64,000 nucleotides of DNA. Origin: Nitratiruptor sp. Its GTDB lineage: Bacteria; Campylobacterota; Campylobacteria; Campylobacterales; Nitratiruptoraceae. Numbering within the stretch: position 1 is the first letter of the stretch; the number at the start of each line of letters is the position of its first letter. The position numbers and the translations under genes were made by a program. The stretch is taken from assembly GCA_009659925.1 (NCBI GenBank), contig PUXW01000019.1, forward strand, positions 82,075-146,074. The letters are read 5' to 3'. Below, one piece after another: positions 24,916-33,453 of this stretch. The notes beneath the pieces are model-generated. The model was not told where the DNA came from and made no database searches. It saw nothing but the letters and a program-made list of their open reading frames with translations.

Positions 24916-26047
24916 GACCGACGAGTCTGCGGATGAGGGTCATGACCCCAATGACCTGGATGATACTGCCCAGGATGAAGGCCATATACTCCCGTTCCCC
25001 AATTACATTGGCGTGGTAAGCGATGGTGGCACTGGCCACCAGGAGGGTGAGGGGCATGGCGTGGGAGAGGGCAAAGAGGAGCTGCTCTTTGGGGGTGAAG
25101 TATTTGAAGAAGACGAGGGAAGCGGCTATGCGAACGAGGATCATCAAGGCGGCAATGAGGATCGCTTGGGCGATGAGGCCTTCGATGAAGAGGGCTTGGA
25201 GTTTAAAGCTGCTTCCCGTATAGATGAAGAAGATGGGGACCAAAAATCCAAAGCCAAAGGCGGAGAGTTTGTGGGGGAGGCTCCGTTTGTGTTCGAAGAA
25301 GGTGGCAATGAGGATTCCAGCGATAAAGGTTCCAAAGGCCACCTCCAGATGGAGGTAGAGCATGATGGCGATGAAGGTGAAGAAGAGGGCCATCGAGAGG
25401 CGGATGTCCTGTTCCTCGTTGTCGATTTTGGGCATGAGGAGGGTTTTGAGTTCGGGATACCACCAAAAGAGGAGTTGCAAGAGGCGAAAGAGGAGCAGGA
25501 TGATGAGGAGGAAGAGGGAGAGGATAAGGATCGTCTTGACGAAGGCCTTCCCATAGCCGAACTGGAGTCCCGCACTCATGATGGTTAAGACAGCGATGGA
25601 GACGACCTCCCCTAGGGAGCCAATGGCGATGGAGAGGTTGAGCCAGCGGAGGTGGCGCCCATACTCCTTTTTCAAGGCGGCGATGAGACCCACGGAGATG
25701 AGGGGAAAGATGGCCACATAGAGTTGGGGGAGATCGAGGTAGTGAACGAGGAGGAGGGAGGTGAGGTAGAGGAGGAGGATGTAGAGGAAGCCCCGTTGGA
25801 GGATCTGCTTCTCGATGGAGAGGACCTTCTTCAAATCGACCTCGAGACCGGCGAGGAACATGAGATAGAGGAAGCCAAATTCGGCCACCAACTCGAAGAG
25901 AGGCTCATGGGGGAGGAGACCGAGAGCCCCTCCAAGGGTTCCAAGGAGGATTTCGACCACGCTGGTTGGCAACCCAACCCCTTTGGCGATGAAGGGGGAG
26001 AGGAAGATGATAAAGGAGATGGTGAAGATGAGGACGATCTCACCCAT
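24860..26047 (-). CDS. CPA2-family cation:proton antiporter
   Basis: A 395-residue membrane protein with about 12 helices and the CPA2/KefB-type core: PTSVVEILLGTLGG, LFLAGLEVDLKK (discontinuous-helix region), VAFGTFIAGILIATFF and VPIFFIYTGS. It lacks the C-terminal TrkA-N nucleotide-binding domain of KefB/KefC, so it belongs to the shorter NapA-like or orphan group. The ion (Na+ or K+) cannot be told from sequence. It overlaps bioB by eight bases and runs antisense into the AMIN gene. Confidence 0.85.
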   Translation of the reverse strand: MGEIVLIFTISFIIFLSPFIAKGVGLPTSVVEILLGTLGGALGLLPHEPLFELVAEFGFLYLMFLAGLEVDLKKVLSIEKQILQRGFLYILLLYLTSLLLVHYLDLPQLYVAIFPLISVGLIAALKKEYGRHLRWLNLSIAIGSLGEVVSIAVLTIMSAGLQFGYGKAFVKTILILSLFLLIILLLFRLLQLLFWWYPELKTLLMPKIDNEEQDIRLSMALFFTFIAIMLYLHLEVAFGTFIAGILIATFFEHKRSLPHKLSAFGFGFLVPIFFIYTGSSFKLQALFIEGLIAQAILIAALMILVRIAASLVFFKYFTPKEQLLFALSHAMPLTLLVASATIAYHANVIGEREYMAFILGSIIQVIGVMTLIRRLVGPSGTQPRGWTDRSGDFDT

Positions 26048-26879
26048 GGCAGTCGCTGGCTATCTCGTAGCCAAGCCGCTCGAGGGTGGCAAGATCTCTA
26101 TCCGGGCGCTCCCCTTTGGTGGTGAGGTAGTCTCCGATGACAATGGCGTTGGCCCCGGCCTTAAAAATTTCGGGCCAGCGCTCCTTGAAGACCAGCTCCC
26201 TACCACCTGCTACCATCACCATCGCCTCTGGGTTGGCCCGGCGCACCTGGGCGATGATAGCCAGGGCCTCCTGGGGATCGAGGATCTTTTGGGGGAGGGG
26301 CAGAGCGGGATTTGGATGGTAGAAGTTGATGGGGATGCTCATAGGCTTTAAAGAGGCGATCTGCTCGATGAGCTCTTGGCGCTGCTGGGGGCTTTCGCCA
26401 AGGCCGAAGATTCCCCCTGTGCATAGATTGAGCCCAGCCGCCTTGGCATTGAGACAGGTTTGGTAGCGCTCCTGCCAGGTGTGGGTGGAGCAGATGGCGG
26501 GATAGTAGCTCTTGGCCGTTTCGAGGTTGTGGTTGTAGTTGTCGATGCCAGCCCTTTTGAGCTCTTGGAGCTGCTCCTTGGTGGCGGTGCCGTTGCAGCC
26601 GATGAGGCTGAGCTCTGGAACCGCCCGTTTGACCGCTCGTGCCGCCTCGCAGACGAAATCCAGGATCTTCTCGTCGATCCCCTTGCCCGCGGTGACCAGA
26701 CAAAATCCCACGGCCCTGGCCCCCTTGGCCTTGTGGGCCTCGGCGACGATCTGCTCGATGGGCTTGTACTTGTAGCGGGGGATCTGGGCTTTGTATTTCG
26801 TGCTTTGAGCACAAAAGCCGCAATCCTCGGCACATACCCCGCTTGAGATGTTGCTGATGGCGCAAAGATAGACCTTCAT
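26040..26879 (-). CDS. bioB: Biotin synthase
   Basis: A 279-residue radical-SAM enzyme with the cluster motif CAEDCGFCAQS very near the N-terminus, YNHNLETAKSYYP, GGIFGLGE and a C-terminal GDYLTTKG. It inserts sulfur into dethiobiotin. The N-terminus is about 30 residues shorter than the Escherichia coli enzyme, which is normal for the Campylobacter form. Biotin would serve AccB, encoded 5 kb away. Start ATG at 26879 has GAGG upstream and overlaps the preceding gene by four bases. Confidence 0.93.
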   Translation of the reverse strand: MKVYLCAISNISSGVCAEDCGFCAQSTKYKAQIPRYKYKPIEQIVAEAHKAKGARAVGFCLVTAGKGIDEKILDFVCEAARAVKRAVPELSLIGCNGTATKEQLQELKRAGIDNYNHNLETAKSYYPAICSTHTWQERYQTCLNAKAAGLNLCTGGIFGLGESPQQRQELIEQIASLKPMSIPINFYHPNPALPLPQKILDPQEALAIIAQVRRANPEAMVMVAGGRELVFKERWPEIFKAGANAIVIGDYLTTKGERPDRDLATLERLGYEIASDCHG

Positions 26880-27370
26880 GGACAAACCTCATCGTGGGTG
26901 AAGCTGCGCTTTTGCAAGTCGTAGAAGCAGTAGGTGAGACTCTGGGAAGAGAGATCGAGGATAGCCCCCTCGCTCCGAGGTTTTTCCCGGGCGCATACCT
27001 CCCCAGGATTGACGAAGAGGCTCTGGCCCCGCTCACAGGCGAAGCGGTGCAAGTGGCCATAGACGACGATATCGCTATCGGGAGTGAGGAAGTAGGGTTG
27101 GTGCATCAGTTTGAAGGTGGTCTGGCCGATGCGAAAGTAGTAGGGCTGTTTTTGAAGGATCAAATTCCCCCCCGGATGGGAGAGGCCGGTGTCGGTATTG
27201 CCATAGACGGCGATGGTCTTGAGAGAAAGGCTTGCCAGGTATTGAGCGACGTTTTGGCCAATGTCACCAGCGTGGATGAGGTAGTCGGCCCCCTGGCCCA
27301 AGAGGTGTTCTACCATGAGTCGGGTGAGCTCCATCTGGTCATGGGTGTCGGAGATGAGGCCGATCTTCAA
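26876..27370 (-). CDS. YfcE/MJ0936-type metallophosphodiesterase
   Basis: A 164-residue calcineurin-like phosphoesterase with all metal motifs: LISDTHDQ, IHAGDIG, VYGNTD, MHQPYF and YGHLHRFA, ending NPGE. Homologues hydrolyse phosphodiesters in vitro; the natural substrate is unknown. The start is a TTG overlapping the topA stop (ATTGA), so it depends on topA translation. The frame remains open through topA, which is read-through rather than a longer protein. Confidence 0.85.
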   Translation of the reverse strand: MKIGLISDTHDQMELTRLMVEHLLGQGADYLIHAGDIGQNVAQYLASLSLKTIAVYGNTDTGLSHPGGNLILQKQPYYFRIGQTTFKLMHQPYFLTPDSDIVVYGHLHRFACERGQSLFVNPGEVCAREKPRSEGAILDLSSQSLTYCFYDLQKRSFTHDEVCP

Positions 27371-29562
27371 TGTCGCTCCTCTTTGTGTTTGCACTTGATG
27401 CACTCGAAGACCTCTTTGTTGCGATAGGTTCGCTGGGCCATCAGATAGCCGCACTCGGGACAGCGGCGATCGACGGGCTCGAACTTGGAGACGAAGGTGC
27501 ATTTGGGATAGTTGGCGCAGCCAAAGAACTTGCCCCGCCGGCTGGTGCGCTCGACGATCTGGCCCCCACACTCGGGGCAGGGTACCTCCAGCTTCCTGGG
27601 CTCTTGCTTGGCCAGGGGCTTGGTGTTCTTGCACTCCGGATAGGCGCTGCATGCAAGGAACTCTCCCCTGGGGCCCCGTTTGATCACCATGGGGGAGCCA
27701 CACTTCTCGCAAACTTCGTCGCTGGTTTTGTTCTGGCCTTCGATCTGTTCGGTGTAGCGGCACTTGGGAAAGCCGCTGCAAGCGATGAACTCCCCGAAGC
27801 GCCCCTTGCGCCGGACCAGCTCGCTGCCACACTCGGGGCAGCTTCTGCCAATGGGGATGGCCACCTTCTGGCTCTTGATCTCCTTTTTGCCCCTTTCGAT
27901 GAGTTCGATGAAGGGGTCGTAGAACTCCTTGAGAACCTTTTGCCAATCCTTTTTGGCCTCGGCGATCTCGTCGAGCTCCTCTTCCATCTTGGCGGTGAAG
28001 CCGCTATCGACGATATCGGGGAAGTGGCGCTCCAGTGTCTCGATCACCGTGAAGGCGATATCGGTGGGGCGCAGCTGCTTCTTTTCCAGCTCCACATAGT
28101 TGCGGGTCTGGAGCAGACTGATGGTAGGTGCATAGGTGGATGGGCGCCCGATGCCCAAACTCTCCAGGGTCTTGATGAGGGAGGCCTCGGAGTAGCGGGG
28201 GGGTGGCTCGGTGAAGTGCTGGTGGGCTTCCAGTCTGGTCAGATGGGCCTTTTCCCCCTCCTTGAGGTCTGGGAGGAGCTTGTCCTTGTCTTCGGTGCCC
28301 AGGACCCGATAGAAGCCGTCGAAGAGGAGTTTGCGCCCGCTGGCCTTGAAGGTGGAGCTGGGACTTTTGAAGTGGATGGTCTGGGTCTCGAAGAGGGCAT
28401 CTTCCATCTGGGAGGCCAGGAAGCGGTTGTAGATGAGGGTGTAGAGTTTGAGCTCGTCGGGGCTTAGATACTCCTTGGCGATTTGCGGCGTGAAGTCCAG
28501 CATTGTGGGGCGGATGGCCTCGTGGGCCTCCTGGGCCCCTTTGTTCTTGGTGGTGTAGACCTTCGGTTTGGCAGGGAGGTAGCGTTGGCCAAACTCCTTG
28601 GCGATGAGCTCTCTTGCCGCTTCTTGAGCCTCTTTGGCAATGTTGAGGCTATCGGTTCGCATGTAGGTGATGACCCCTGTGACCCCTTTGGGGGTTTGGA
28701 CCCCTTCGTAGAGCTTTTGGGCGATCATCATGGTCTTCTTGGGGCTAAAGCCCAGTTTGCTCGATGCGGCCTGCTGGAGGGTGGAGGTCATGAAGGGGGC
28801 CGGAGACTTACTCCTGCGCTCCTTTTTCTCGATCTTGGCGACGATGAAGTCATCTCTTTCCGCTTCGATCTTCTGGGTGATTTCTTTCGCCTCCTCAGCC
28901 GTCTTGATGCTCATCTTCTCGATTTTACGCCCTTCAAACTCGCTGAGGCTACTTTCGATGGTATCGTTGAAGATCCCCTCGATACTCCAGTACTCCTGGG
29001 GCTTGAAGGCCTGGATCTCCCGCTCCCGGTCGACGATGAGCTTGAGGGCGGCGCTCTGGACTCGACCGGCACTGAGTCCTCGCTGGATCTTGCTGGAGAG
29101 CAGGGGGCTGAGCTTGTAGCCGACGATGCGATCCAAAAGGCGGCGGGCCTGCTGGGCGTTGACCCGGTTCATGTCGATGGTTCTGGGACTTTCCAGGGCC
29201 TTTTGGATGGCGCTCTTGGTGATCTCGTGGAAGACGATTCGAGGGAGCTCCTCCGGCTTTTTACCGATGGCATGGGCGATGTGATAGCCAATGGCCTCCC
29301 CCTCCCGATCCTCGTCGGTGGCGATGTAGATCTCATCGGCCTCTCTGGCTAGTTGCTGGAGCTGTTGGACCGTTGGGGCATGCTCTTTATCCACCCGGTA
29401 GAGGGGGATGAACCGCTCCCCTTCGATCTTGATCCCGAAGCTATGTTTGGGAAGGTCGCGGATGTGGCCCTTGGAGGCGATGACCTCGTACTCGCCCCCT
29501 AGGAAGTTCTTGATTGTGCGCGCTTTTGCAGGTGATTCGACGATGATAAGGCGCTTTCCCAT
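27367..29562 (-). CDS. topA: DNA topoisomerase I
   Basis: A 731-residue type IA topoisomerase. It has a Toprim domain (LIIVESPAKARTIKNFL, TDEDREGEAI), the catalytic tyrosine in GVITYMRTDSLNIA, and four C-terminal four-cysteine zinc ribbons (first CPECGSELVRRKGRFGEF; last CPECGYLMAQRTYRNKEVF). It relaxes negative supercoils. Size and domain order are normal. The upstream region contains overlapping divergent -10 elements shared with the next gene. Confidence 0.96.
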   Translation of the reverse strand: MGKRLIIVESPAKARTIKNFLGGEYEVIASKGHIRDLPKHSFGIKIEGERFIPLYRVDKEHAPTVQQLQQLAREADEIYIATDEDREGEAIGYHIAHAIGKKPEELPRIVFHEITKSAIQKALESPRTIDMNRVNAQQARRLLDRIVGYKLSPLLSSKIQRGLSAGRVQSAALKLIVDREREIQAFKPQEYWSIEGIFNDTIESSLSEFEGRKIEKMSIKTAEEAKEITQKIEAERDDFIVAKIEKKERRSKSPAPFMTSTLQQAASSKLGFSPKKTMMIAQKLYEGVQTPKGVTGVITYMRTDSLNIAKEAQEAARELIAKEFGQRYLPAKPKVYTTKNKGAQEAHEAIRPTMLDFTPQIAKEYLSPDELKLYTLIYNRFLASQMEDALFETQTIHFKSPSSTFKASGRKLLFDGFYRVLGTEDKDKLLPDLKEGEKAHLTRLEAHQHFTEPPPRYSEASLIKTLESLGIGRPSTYAPTISLLQTRNYVELEKKQLRPTDIAFTVIETLERHFPDIVDSGFTAKMEEELDEIAEAKKDWQKVLKEFYDPFIELIERGKKEIKSQKVAIPIGRSCPECGSELVRRKGRFGEFIACSGFPKCRYTEQIEGQNKTSDEVCEKCGSPMVIKRGPRGEFLACSAYPECKNTKPLAKQEPRKLEVPCPECGGQIVERTSRRGKFFGCANYPKCTFVSKFEPVDRRCPECGYLMAQRTYRNKEVFECIKCKHKEERH

Positions 29563-29586
29563 ACTTTACCCAGACTCTTTTTTTCG

Positions 29587-29595
29587 CTATTCTAA
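29587..29595. promoter_or_regulatory. Overlapping divergent -10 elements between topA and the DegT-like gene
   Basis: CTATTCTAA contains TATTCT on the plus strand (29588-29593) and TAGAAT on the minus strand (complement of 29589-29594), the latter preceded by TGT as an extended -10. Both flanking genes begin within 35 bases, so RNA polymerase could fire only one way at a time. Confidence 0.4.
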
Positions 29596-29615
29596 CATAA
29601 AAAGTCGGGGTGTCA

Positions 29616-30404
29616 ATGGAGCTTTATGCCACCAACGCGCAGATTGTCTATATGGGAGCGTTGCATGTTCTTGGGTTGGAGCGGATCAAGCTTCCGGCTA
29701 TTGCTCCCCCCTTTCTAGCCACGGTGGCGAAGGTTCTGGGGATCGAAATCGAGTTGGTCGATATCGACTGGAACATGGGGGCCCAGGCCCACGTCCTCGC
29801 CAATCCCTTCGAGAGCTTTACCCCCGAGGCCCCCATTATCATCCAGGGAGCTGGTCCATCCGTTGGCTCAGGGGAGATCTTTATCAAGGAAGCCCCCTCC
29901 GGCGTTGTGGTGGAGGTGGAGGATCCCCATCTCTTCCAGGAGCTCTCCCGCTTTCTAGATGGCGGTTTGCGTCCCAGGGCAATGGGGAGTTTCGAGGTCG
30001 TTGGGCCGGGCCTTCGGGACCGGAGGGATCCCTTTTCCTTAGATCTGGAGACAATCCAAGCCCAGGAGGAGACGATCGCCCTTCTGGATGAAGCATTTCG
30101 GGAAAATCCCTATTTCGATACCCTCCCCTTGGGGAAGAGGACCCTCAAGATGGGCTATCCCATCTTGCTCAAACCCTCCCTCTATTGTCCCAAAGAAGAT
30201 ATCTGGGCCAGCCTGCGGGAGCGCCAGATTCCAGTTCAAGCCCCCTTTCGCCCCCTCTATCGCAGTCCGGCCATTGGAGGGGAGTTTTTGCCAACGAGTG
30301 AGGAGTTCTACAAGGCCCATTTGGTTTTGCCCATCGAAGCTGGGATTATCCAGCCCCTCTTTGAGGTCTTGGAGACCTACCGCTATCGAGGATGTCGATT
30401 TTAA
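29616..30404 (+). CDS. DegT/DnrJ-aminotransferase-like protein lacking the PLP lysine
   Basis: A 262-residue protein. The N-terminal segment LERIKLPAIAPPFLATVAKVLGIEIELVDID resembles the cofactor-domain helix and strand of DegT/DnrJ/EryC1 aminotransferases. The C-terminal segment IWASLRERQIPVQAPFRPLYR with LPTSEEFYKAHLVLPIEAG resembles their small domain. It is about 100 residues shorter than a full enzyme, and I see no SFHxxK-type lysine. It may be a non-catalytic, structurally adapted relative. It shares a short divergent region with topA. Remote fold-level inference. Confidence 0.45.
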   Translation: MELYATNAQIVYMGALHVLGLERIKLPAIAPPFLATVAKVLGIEIELVDIDWNMGAQAHVLANPFESFTPEAPIIIQGAGPSVGSGEIFIKEAPSGVVVEVEDPHLFQELSRFLDGGLRPRAMGSFEVVGPGLRDRRDPFSLDLETIQAQEETIALLDEAFRENPYFDTLPLGKRTLKMGYPILLKPSLYCPKEDIWASLRERQIPVQAPFRPLYRSPAIGGEFLPTSEEFYKAHLVLPIEAGIIQPLFEVLETYRYRGCRF

Positions 30405-30649
30405 AGGAGGTAGAGGTGGAACGGGAGCAAATTGATGCACTCCATGGCAAGTGCCAAGAGCAATCGGCCGATCTGTACACCTTTTTAGAGCAAGAGCTTC
30501 CCGATCTCTCCATCGAGGAGCGGCTCAAAGTGATGGCCCATATCCTCAACGACTACCTTCCCCAATACCGCTACGATCCCCAAGGGGAGAAGCTCAAACG
30601 CCAAGAGTACTCGATTACCAAATTCTTTCCCACCAAGGAGTCGTCATGA
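30392..30649 (+). CDS. Small acidic helical protein, unknown function
   Basis: An 85-residue soluble protein, highly charged and mostly helical (EVEREQIDALHGKCQEQSA, LSIEERLKVMAHILNDYLP), ending in a basic stretch. It overlaps the end of the DegT-like gene by 13 bases and the start of the next gene by four, so the three form one unit. I recognise no domain. Confidence 0.55.
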   Translation: MSILKEVEVEREQIDALHGKCQEQSADLYTFLEQELPDLSIEERLKVMAHILNDYLPQYRYDPQGEKLKRQEYSITKFFPTKESS

Positions 30650-31017
30650 AGGGACTATTTGCCTTGATCCCCCTTAATGCCATCCCCATCGGGCTGGTTT
30701 TCCTCGCCGACATGGGAATCATCCCCCGGTTCGACAACTTCACCCTCATCATTTCGGCCCTGCTCATCTTCACCCTGGCGGTGGAGCTGATGAAATCGAG
30801 CATGTTTGCCCGGAGCGGTTCGGCAAGCTGGCTCGACTTTTTCATGTCCCTGGCCCTGCTCCTTGGGATCGGGGGATATCTCATCTACCTCTTCGCCCAG
30901 GGACGTACCATCGATCCACTCTTGTGGTTGGGGTTGGAGGCCCAGGCCCTCGATGTGATTGCAGGGTTTTACATCGCCATTACGAATGCCCGTCGCGATA
31001 TCGGAATCGAACCTTAA
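30646..31017 (+). CDS. Four-helix inner-membrane protein, unknown function
   Basis: A 123-residue protein made of about four hydrophobic helices ([58 protein letters not shown], and a C-terminal [12 protein letters not shown]). Small polar loops separate them. No family recognised. Start at 30646 overlaps the upstream stop (ATGA), and its stop overlaps the convergent dcd stop by four bases. Confidence 0.6.
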   Translation: MKGLFALIPLNAIPIGLVFLADMGIIPRFDNFTLIISALLIFTLAVELMKSSMFARSGSASWLDFFMSLALLLGIGGYLIYLFAQGRTIDPLLWLGLEAQALDVIAGFYIAITNARRDIGIEP

Positions 31018-31574
31018 GGGAGGATGCGGGGGAGGGTAATGCCAGTTTGGTACTGGTACTTACCCGATTTGTCCTTGTAGCTGGTCTCACACTCCTCGTC
31101 CCCTTCGAAAAAGAGGACCTGGGCGATCCCCTCGTTGGCGTAGATCTTGGCAGGAAGAGGGGTGGTATTGGAGATTTCGATGGTGATGTGGCCTTCGAAC
31201 TCTGGTTCGAAGGGGGTCACATTGACGATGATACCACATCTGGCATAGGTGCTCTTGCCCACGCAGATGGCAAGAACGTTCCGGGGAATGCGGAAGTACT
31301 CCACCGTTCTGGCCAGGGCAAAGGAGTTGGGGGGGACAATGCACACATCTCCCTTGAAGTCCACCACATTGCGCTCGTCGAAGCTCTTGGGATCCACCAC
31401 TTCGGCATTGACATTGGTGAAGATCTTGAACTCGTCGCTCACCCGGATATCGTAGCCGTAGCTGCTGAGTCCATAGCTGATTACCCCTTTGCCAACCTGC
31501 TCCTGACAAAATGGTTCGATCATCCCCTCTTTGAGGGCCTTTTCCCGGATCCAGCAGTCGGCTTTGAGTCCCAT
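31014..31574 (-). CDS. dcd: dCTP deaminase
   Basis: A 186-residue trimeric dUTPase-superfamily enzyme. It starts [21 protein letters not shown], has [16 protein letters not shown], the signature [20 protein letters not shown] and the C-terminal lid [12 protein letters not shown]. It deaminates dCTP to dUTP to feed dTTP synthesis. Start at 31574 has AAGGGTG upstream; the longer frame through accB sequence is spurious. It sits next to accBC as in Campylobacter. Confidence 0.92.
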   Translation of the reverse strand: MGLKADCWIREKALKEGMIEPFCQEQVGKGVISYGLSSYGYDIRVSDEFKIFTNVNAEVVDPKSFDERNVVDFKGDVCIVPPNSFALARTVEYFRIPRNVLAICVGKSTYARCGIIVNVTPFEPEFEGHITIEISNTTPLPAKIYANEGIAQVLFFEGDEECETSYKDKSGKYQYQTGITLPRILP

Positions 31575-31598
31575 CTTCACCCTTGCCCGTAAAGAAAT

Positions 31599-31617
31599 TT
31601 TTGCTATTATAGCAAAA
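31599..31617. promoter_or_regulatory. Palindromic bidirectional promoter between dcd and accB
   Basis: A perfect palindrome TTTTGCTAT-T-ATAGCAAAA. Each strand reads an extended -10 (TGC-TATTAT on plus, TGC-TATAAT on minus), so the two -10 elements overlap almost completely. The dcd leader would be about 25 bases. Confidence 0.6.
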
Positions 31618-31640
31618 GTAGATCTGGTCCAGGAGATGCG

Positions 31641-32093
31641 ATGAATTTGAAGGAGATTAAGGAGCTTATCCGTCTTTTCGACAAGAGTGGCCTCTCGAAA
31701 CTCAAAATCAAGCGGGATGAGTTTGAAATCGCCATGCAAAAAGAGGAGCCCCAACCAGCACCTCCAGCCCAACCCTCTCCCCCACCCCAATCCCCATCCC
31801 AGAACGCCCCAATTCCTGCCACCATCGAAGAGGAGAAGCGAGAAAGTGCCAAGGGGGAATACATTACCTCTCCGATGGTGGGAACCTTTTACCGGGCACC
31901 AAGTCCGGATAGCCCCCCCTTCGTGAAGGTCGGAGATCGGGTGAGCAAGGGGCAGACCCTGTGCATTATCGAGGCGATGAAGATCTTCAACGAGATCGAA
32001 GCCGAATTTGACTGCAAGATCCTCGACATCCTCGTGGAAGATGGGCAGCCGGTCGAGTACGATATGCCCCTCTTCCTGGTCGAGAGGCTCTGA
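31641..32093 (+). CDS. accB: Biotin carboxyl carrier protein of acetyl-CoA carboxylase
   Basis: A 150-residue protein: N-terminal helical segment [20 protein letters not shown], a flexible proline/glutamine-rich linker (about 45-70), and a C-terminal biotinyl domain with [19 protein letters not shown] and the biotinylated lysine in [11 protein letters not shown]. It carries carboxybiotin between AccC and the carboxyltransferase. Overlaps accC as TGATG. Confidence 0.95.
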   Translation: MNLKEIKELIRLFDKSGLSKLKIKRDEFEIAMQKEEPQPAPPAQPSPPPQSPSQNAPIPATIEEEKRESAKGEYITSPMVGTFYRAPSPDSPPFVKVGDRVSKGQTLCIIEAMKIFNEIEAEFDCKILDILVEDGQPVEYDMPLFLVERL

Positions 32094-33433
32094 TGAAGCT
32101 GGAGCGCATCCTCATCGCCAATCGGGGCGAGATCGCTTTGCGGGCGATTCGGACCATCAAGGAGATGGGCAAGAAGGCGATTGCGGTCTACTCCACCGCC
32201 GACAAAGAGGCCCACTACCTCCAGCTGGCCGATGCGGCTATTTGTATTGGGGGTGAGCGCAGTAGCGAGAGCTACCTCAACATTCCAGCCATCATCTCCG
32301 CCGCCGAGATCGCCGGGGCCGATGCCATCTTTCCCGGATATGGCTTTTTGAGCGAAAACCAGCAGTTCGTGGAGATCTGCAACCTCCATGGGATCAAATT
32401 CATTGGGCCAAGCCTTGAAGTAATGCAGCTCATGAGTGATAAGTCCAAGGCCAAGGAGGTGATGAAAAAGGCCGGCGTTCCGGTTGTACCTGGGAGTGAG
32501 GGAGCGATTCGGAATGTGGAGGAGGCCAAGCGAATTGCCAAAGAGATCGGCTACCCCGTCATCCTCAAAGCTGCCGCTGGGGGAGGGGGCAAGGGGATGC
32601 GGGTAGTGGAGGATGAGAGCTACATCGAGACCGCCTTTTTGGCCGCCGAGAGTGAGGCGATCAGCGCCTTCGGGGATGGAACGATCTATATGGAGAAGTT
32701 CATCAAAAACCCCCGCCACATCGAGGTCCAACTCCTCGCAGACGCCCATGGCAACGTGGTCCATATCGGAGAGCGGGACTGCTCCTTGCAGCGGCGCCAC
32801 CAGAAGGTGATCGAGGAATCACCAGCCATCTTCCTCGACGAGGAGACGCGAAGCAGACTCCACGAGACGGCGGTGCGGGCTGCCAAGGCTATTGGCTACG
32901 AGAATGCGGGAACCATCGAGTTTTTGGTGGATGCCGATCGCAACTTCTACTTCATGGAGATGAATACGCGCCTTCAAGTGGAACATCCCGTCAGCGAGAT
33001 GGTCAGCGGCATCGATATCATCGAGTGGATGATCCGAATTGCCGAAGGGGAGCGGCTCTTCGATCAGAGCGCGGTCCAGCTCAAGGGCCATGCCATCGAG
33101 TGTCGCATCAACGCCGAAGATCCGACCAAGTTCATCCCGAGCCCGGGCAAGATCAAGACCTGGATCGCCCCAGGGGGCAAGGATGTGCGTCTTGATACCC
33201 ACGCCTATTGTGGCTATATCGTGCCTCCTTACTACGATTCGATGATCGCCAAGCTCATCGTCTGGGGGGAGGATCGCCAGCGGGCCATCGCCAAGATGAA
33301 GCGGGCCTTGGAGGAGTTTGAGGTGGGAGGGATCAAGACCACCATCGAGTTCCACCGCAAGATGATGGACAATCCCGACTTCATCGCCAACAACTTCGAT
33401 ACCAAATACATCGACGAGCACTACCTCAAGTAG
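32093..33433 (+). CDS. accC: Acetyl-CoA carboxylase, biotin carboxylase subunit
   Basis: A 446-residue ATP-grasp enzyme. It has [20 protein letters not shown], the ATP-binding glycine loop [41 protein letters not shown] and the C-terminal [19 protein letters not shown]. It carboxylates biotin on AccB, the first step of fatty acid synthesis. A GCCCC-AAAG-GGGGC mini-hairpin lies between its stop and the next gene's start. Confidence 0.96.
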   Translation: MKLERILIANRGEIALRAIRTIKEMGKKAIAVYSTADKEAHYLQLADAAICIGGERSSESYLNIPAIISAAEIAGADAIFPGYGFLSENQQFVEICNLHGIKFIGPSLEVMQLMSDKSKAKEVMKKAGVPVVPGSEGAIRNVEEAKRIAKEIGYPVILKAAAGGGGKGMRVVEDESYIETAFLAAESEAISAFGDGTIYMEKFIKNPRHIEVQLLADAHGNVVHIGERDCSLQRRHQKVIEESPAIFLDEETRSRLHETAVRAAKAIGYENAGTIEFLVDADRNFYFMEMNTRLQVEHPVSEMVSGIDIIEWMIRIAEGERLFDQSAVQLKGHAIECRINAEDPTKFIPSPGKIKTWIAPGGKDVRLDTHAYCGYIVPPYYDSMIAKLIVWGEDRQRAIAKMKRALEEFEVGGIKTTIEFHRKMMDNPDFIANNFDTKYIDEHYLK

Positions 33434-33453
33434 CTCGCCCCAAAGGGGGCACC

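Noticed and set aside
26876..27946. 356-codon frame extending the phosphodiesterase into topA
   Set aside because: The upstream part is topA zinc-ribbon sequence in another frame (rich in Gln/Arg/Gly). The TTG overlapping the topA stop is a clean start.
33437..33450. Rho-independent terminator between accC and the nucleotidase gene
   Set aside because: GCCCC-AAAG-GGGGC is short, has no U-tract and sits only four bases before the next start codon, so it is more likely part of the ribosome-site context.
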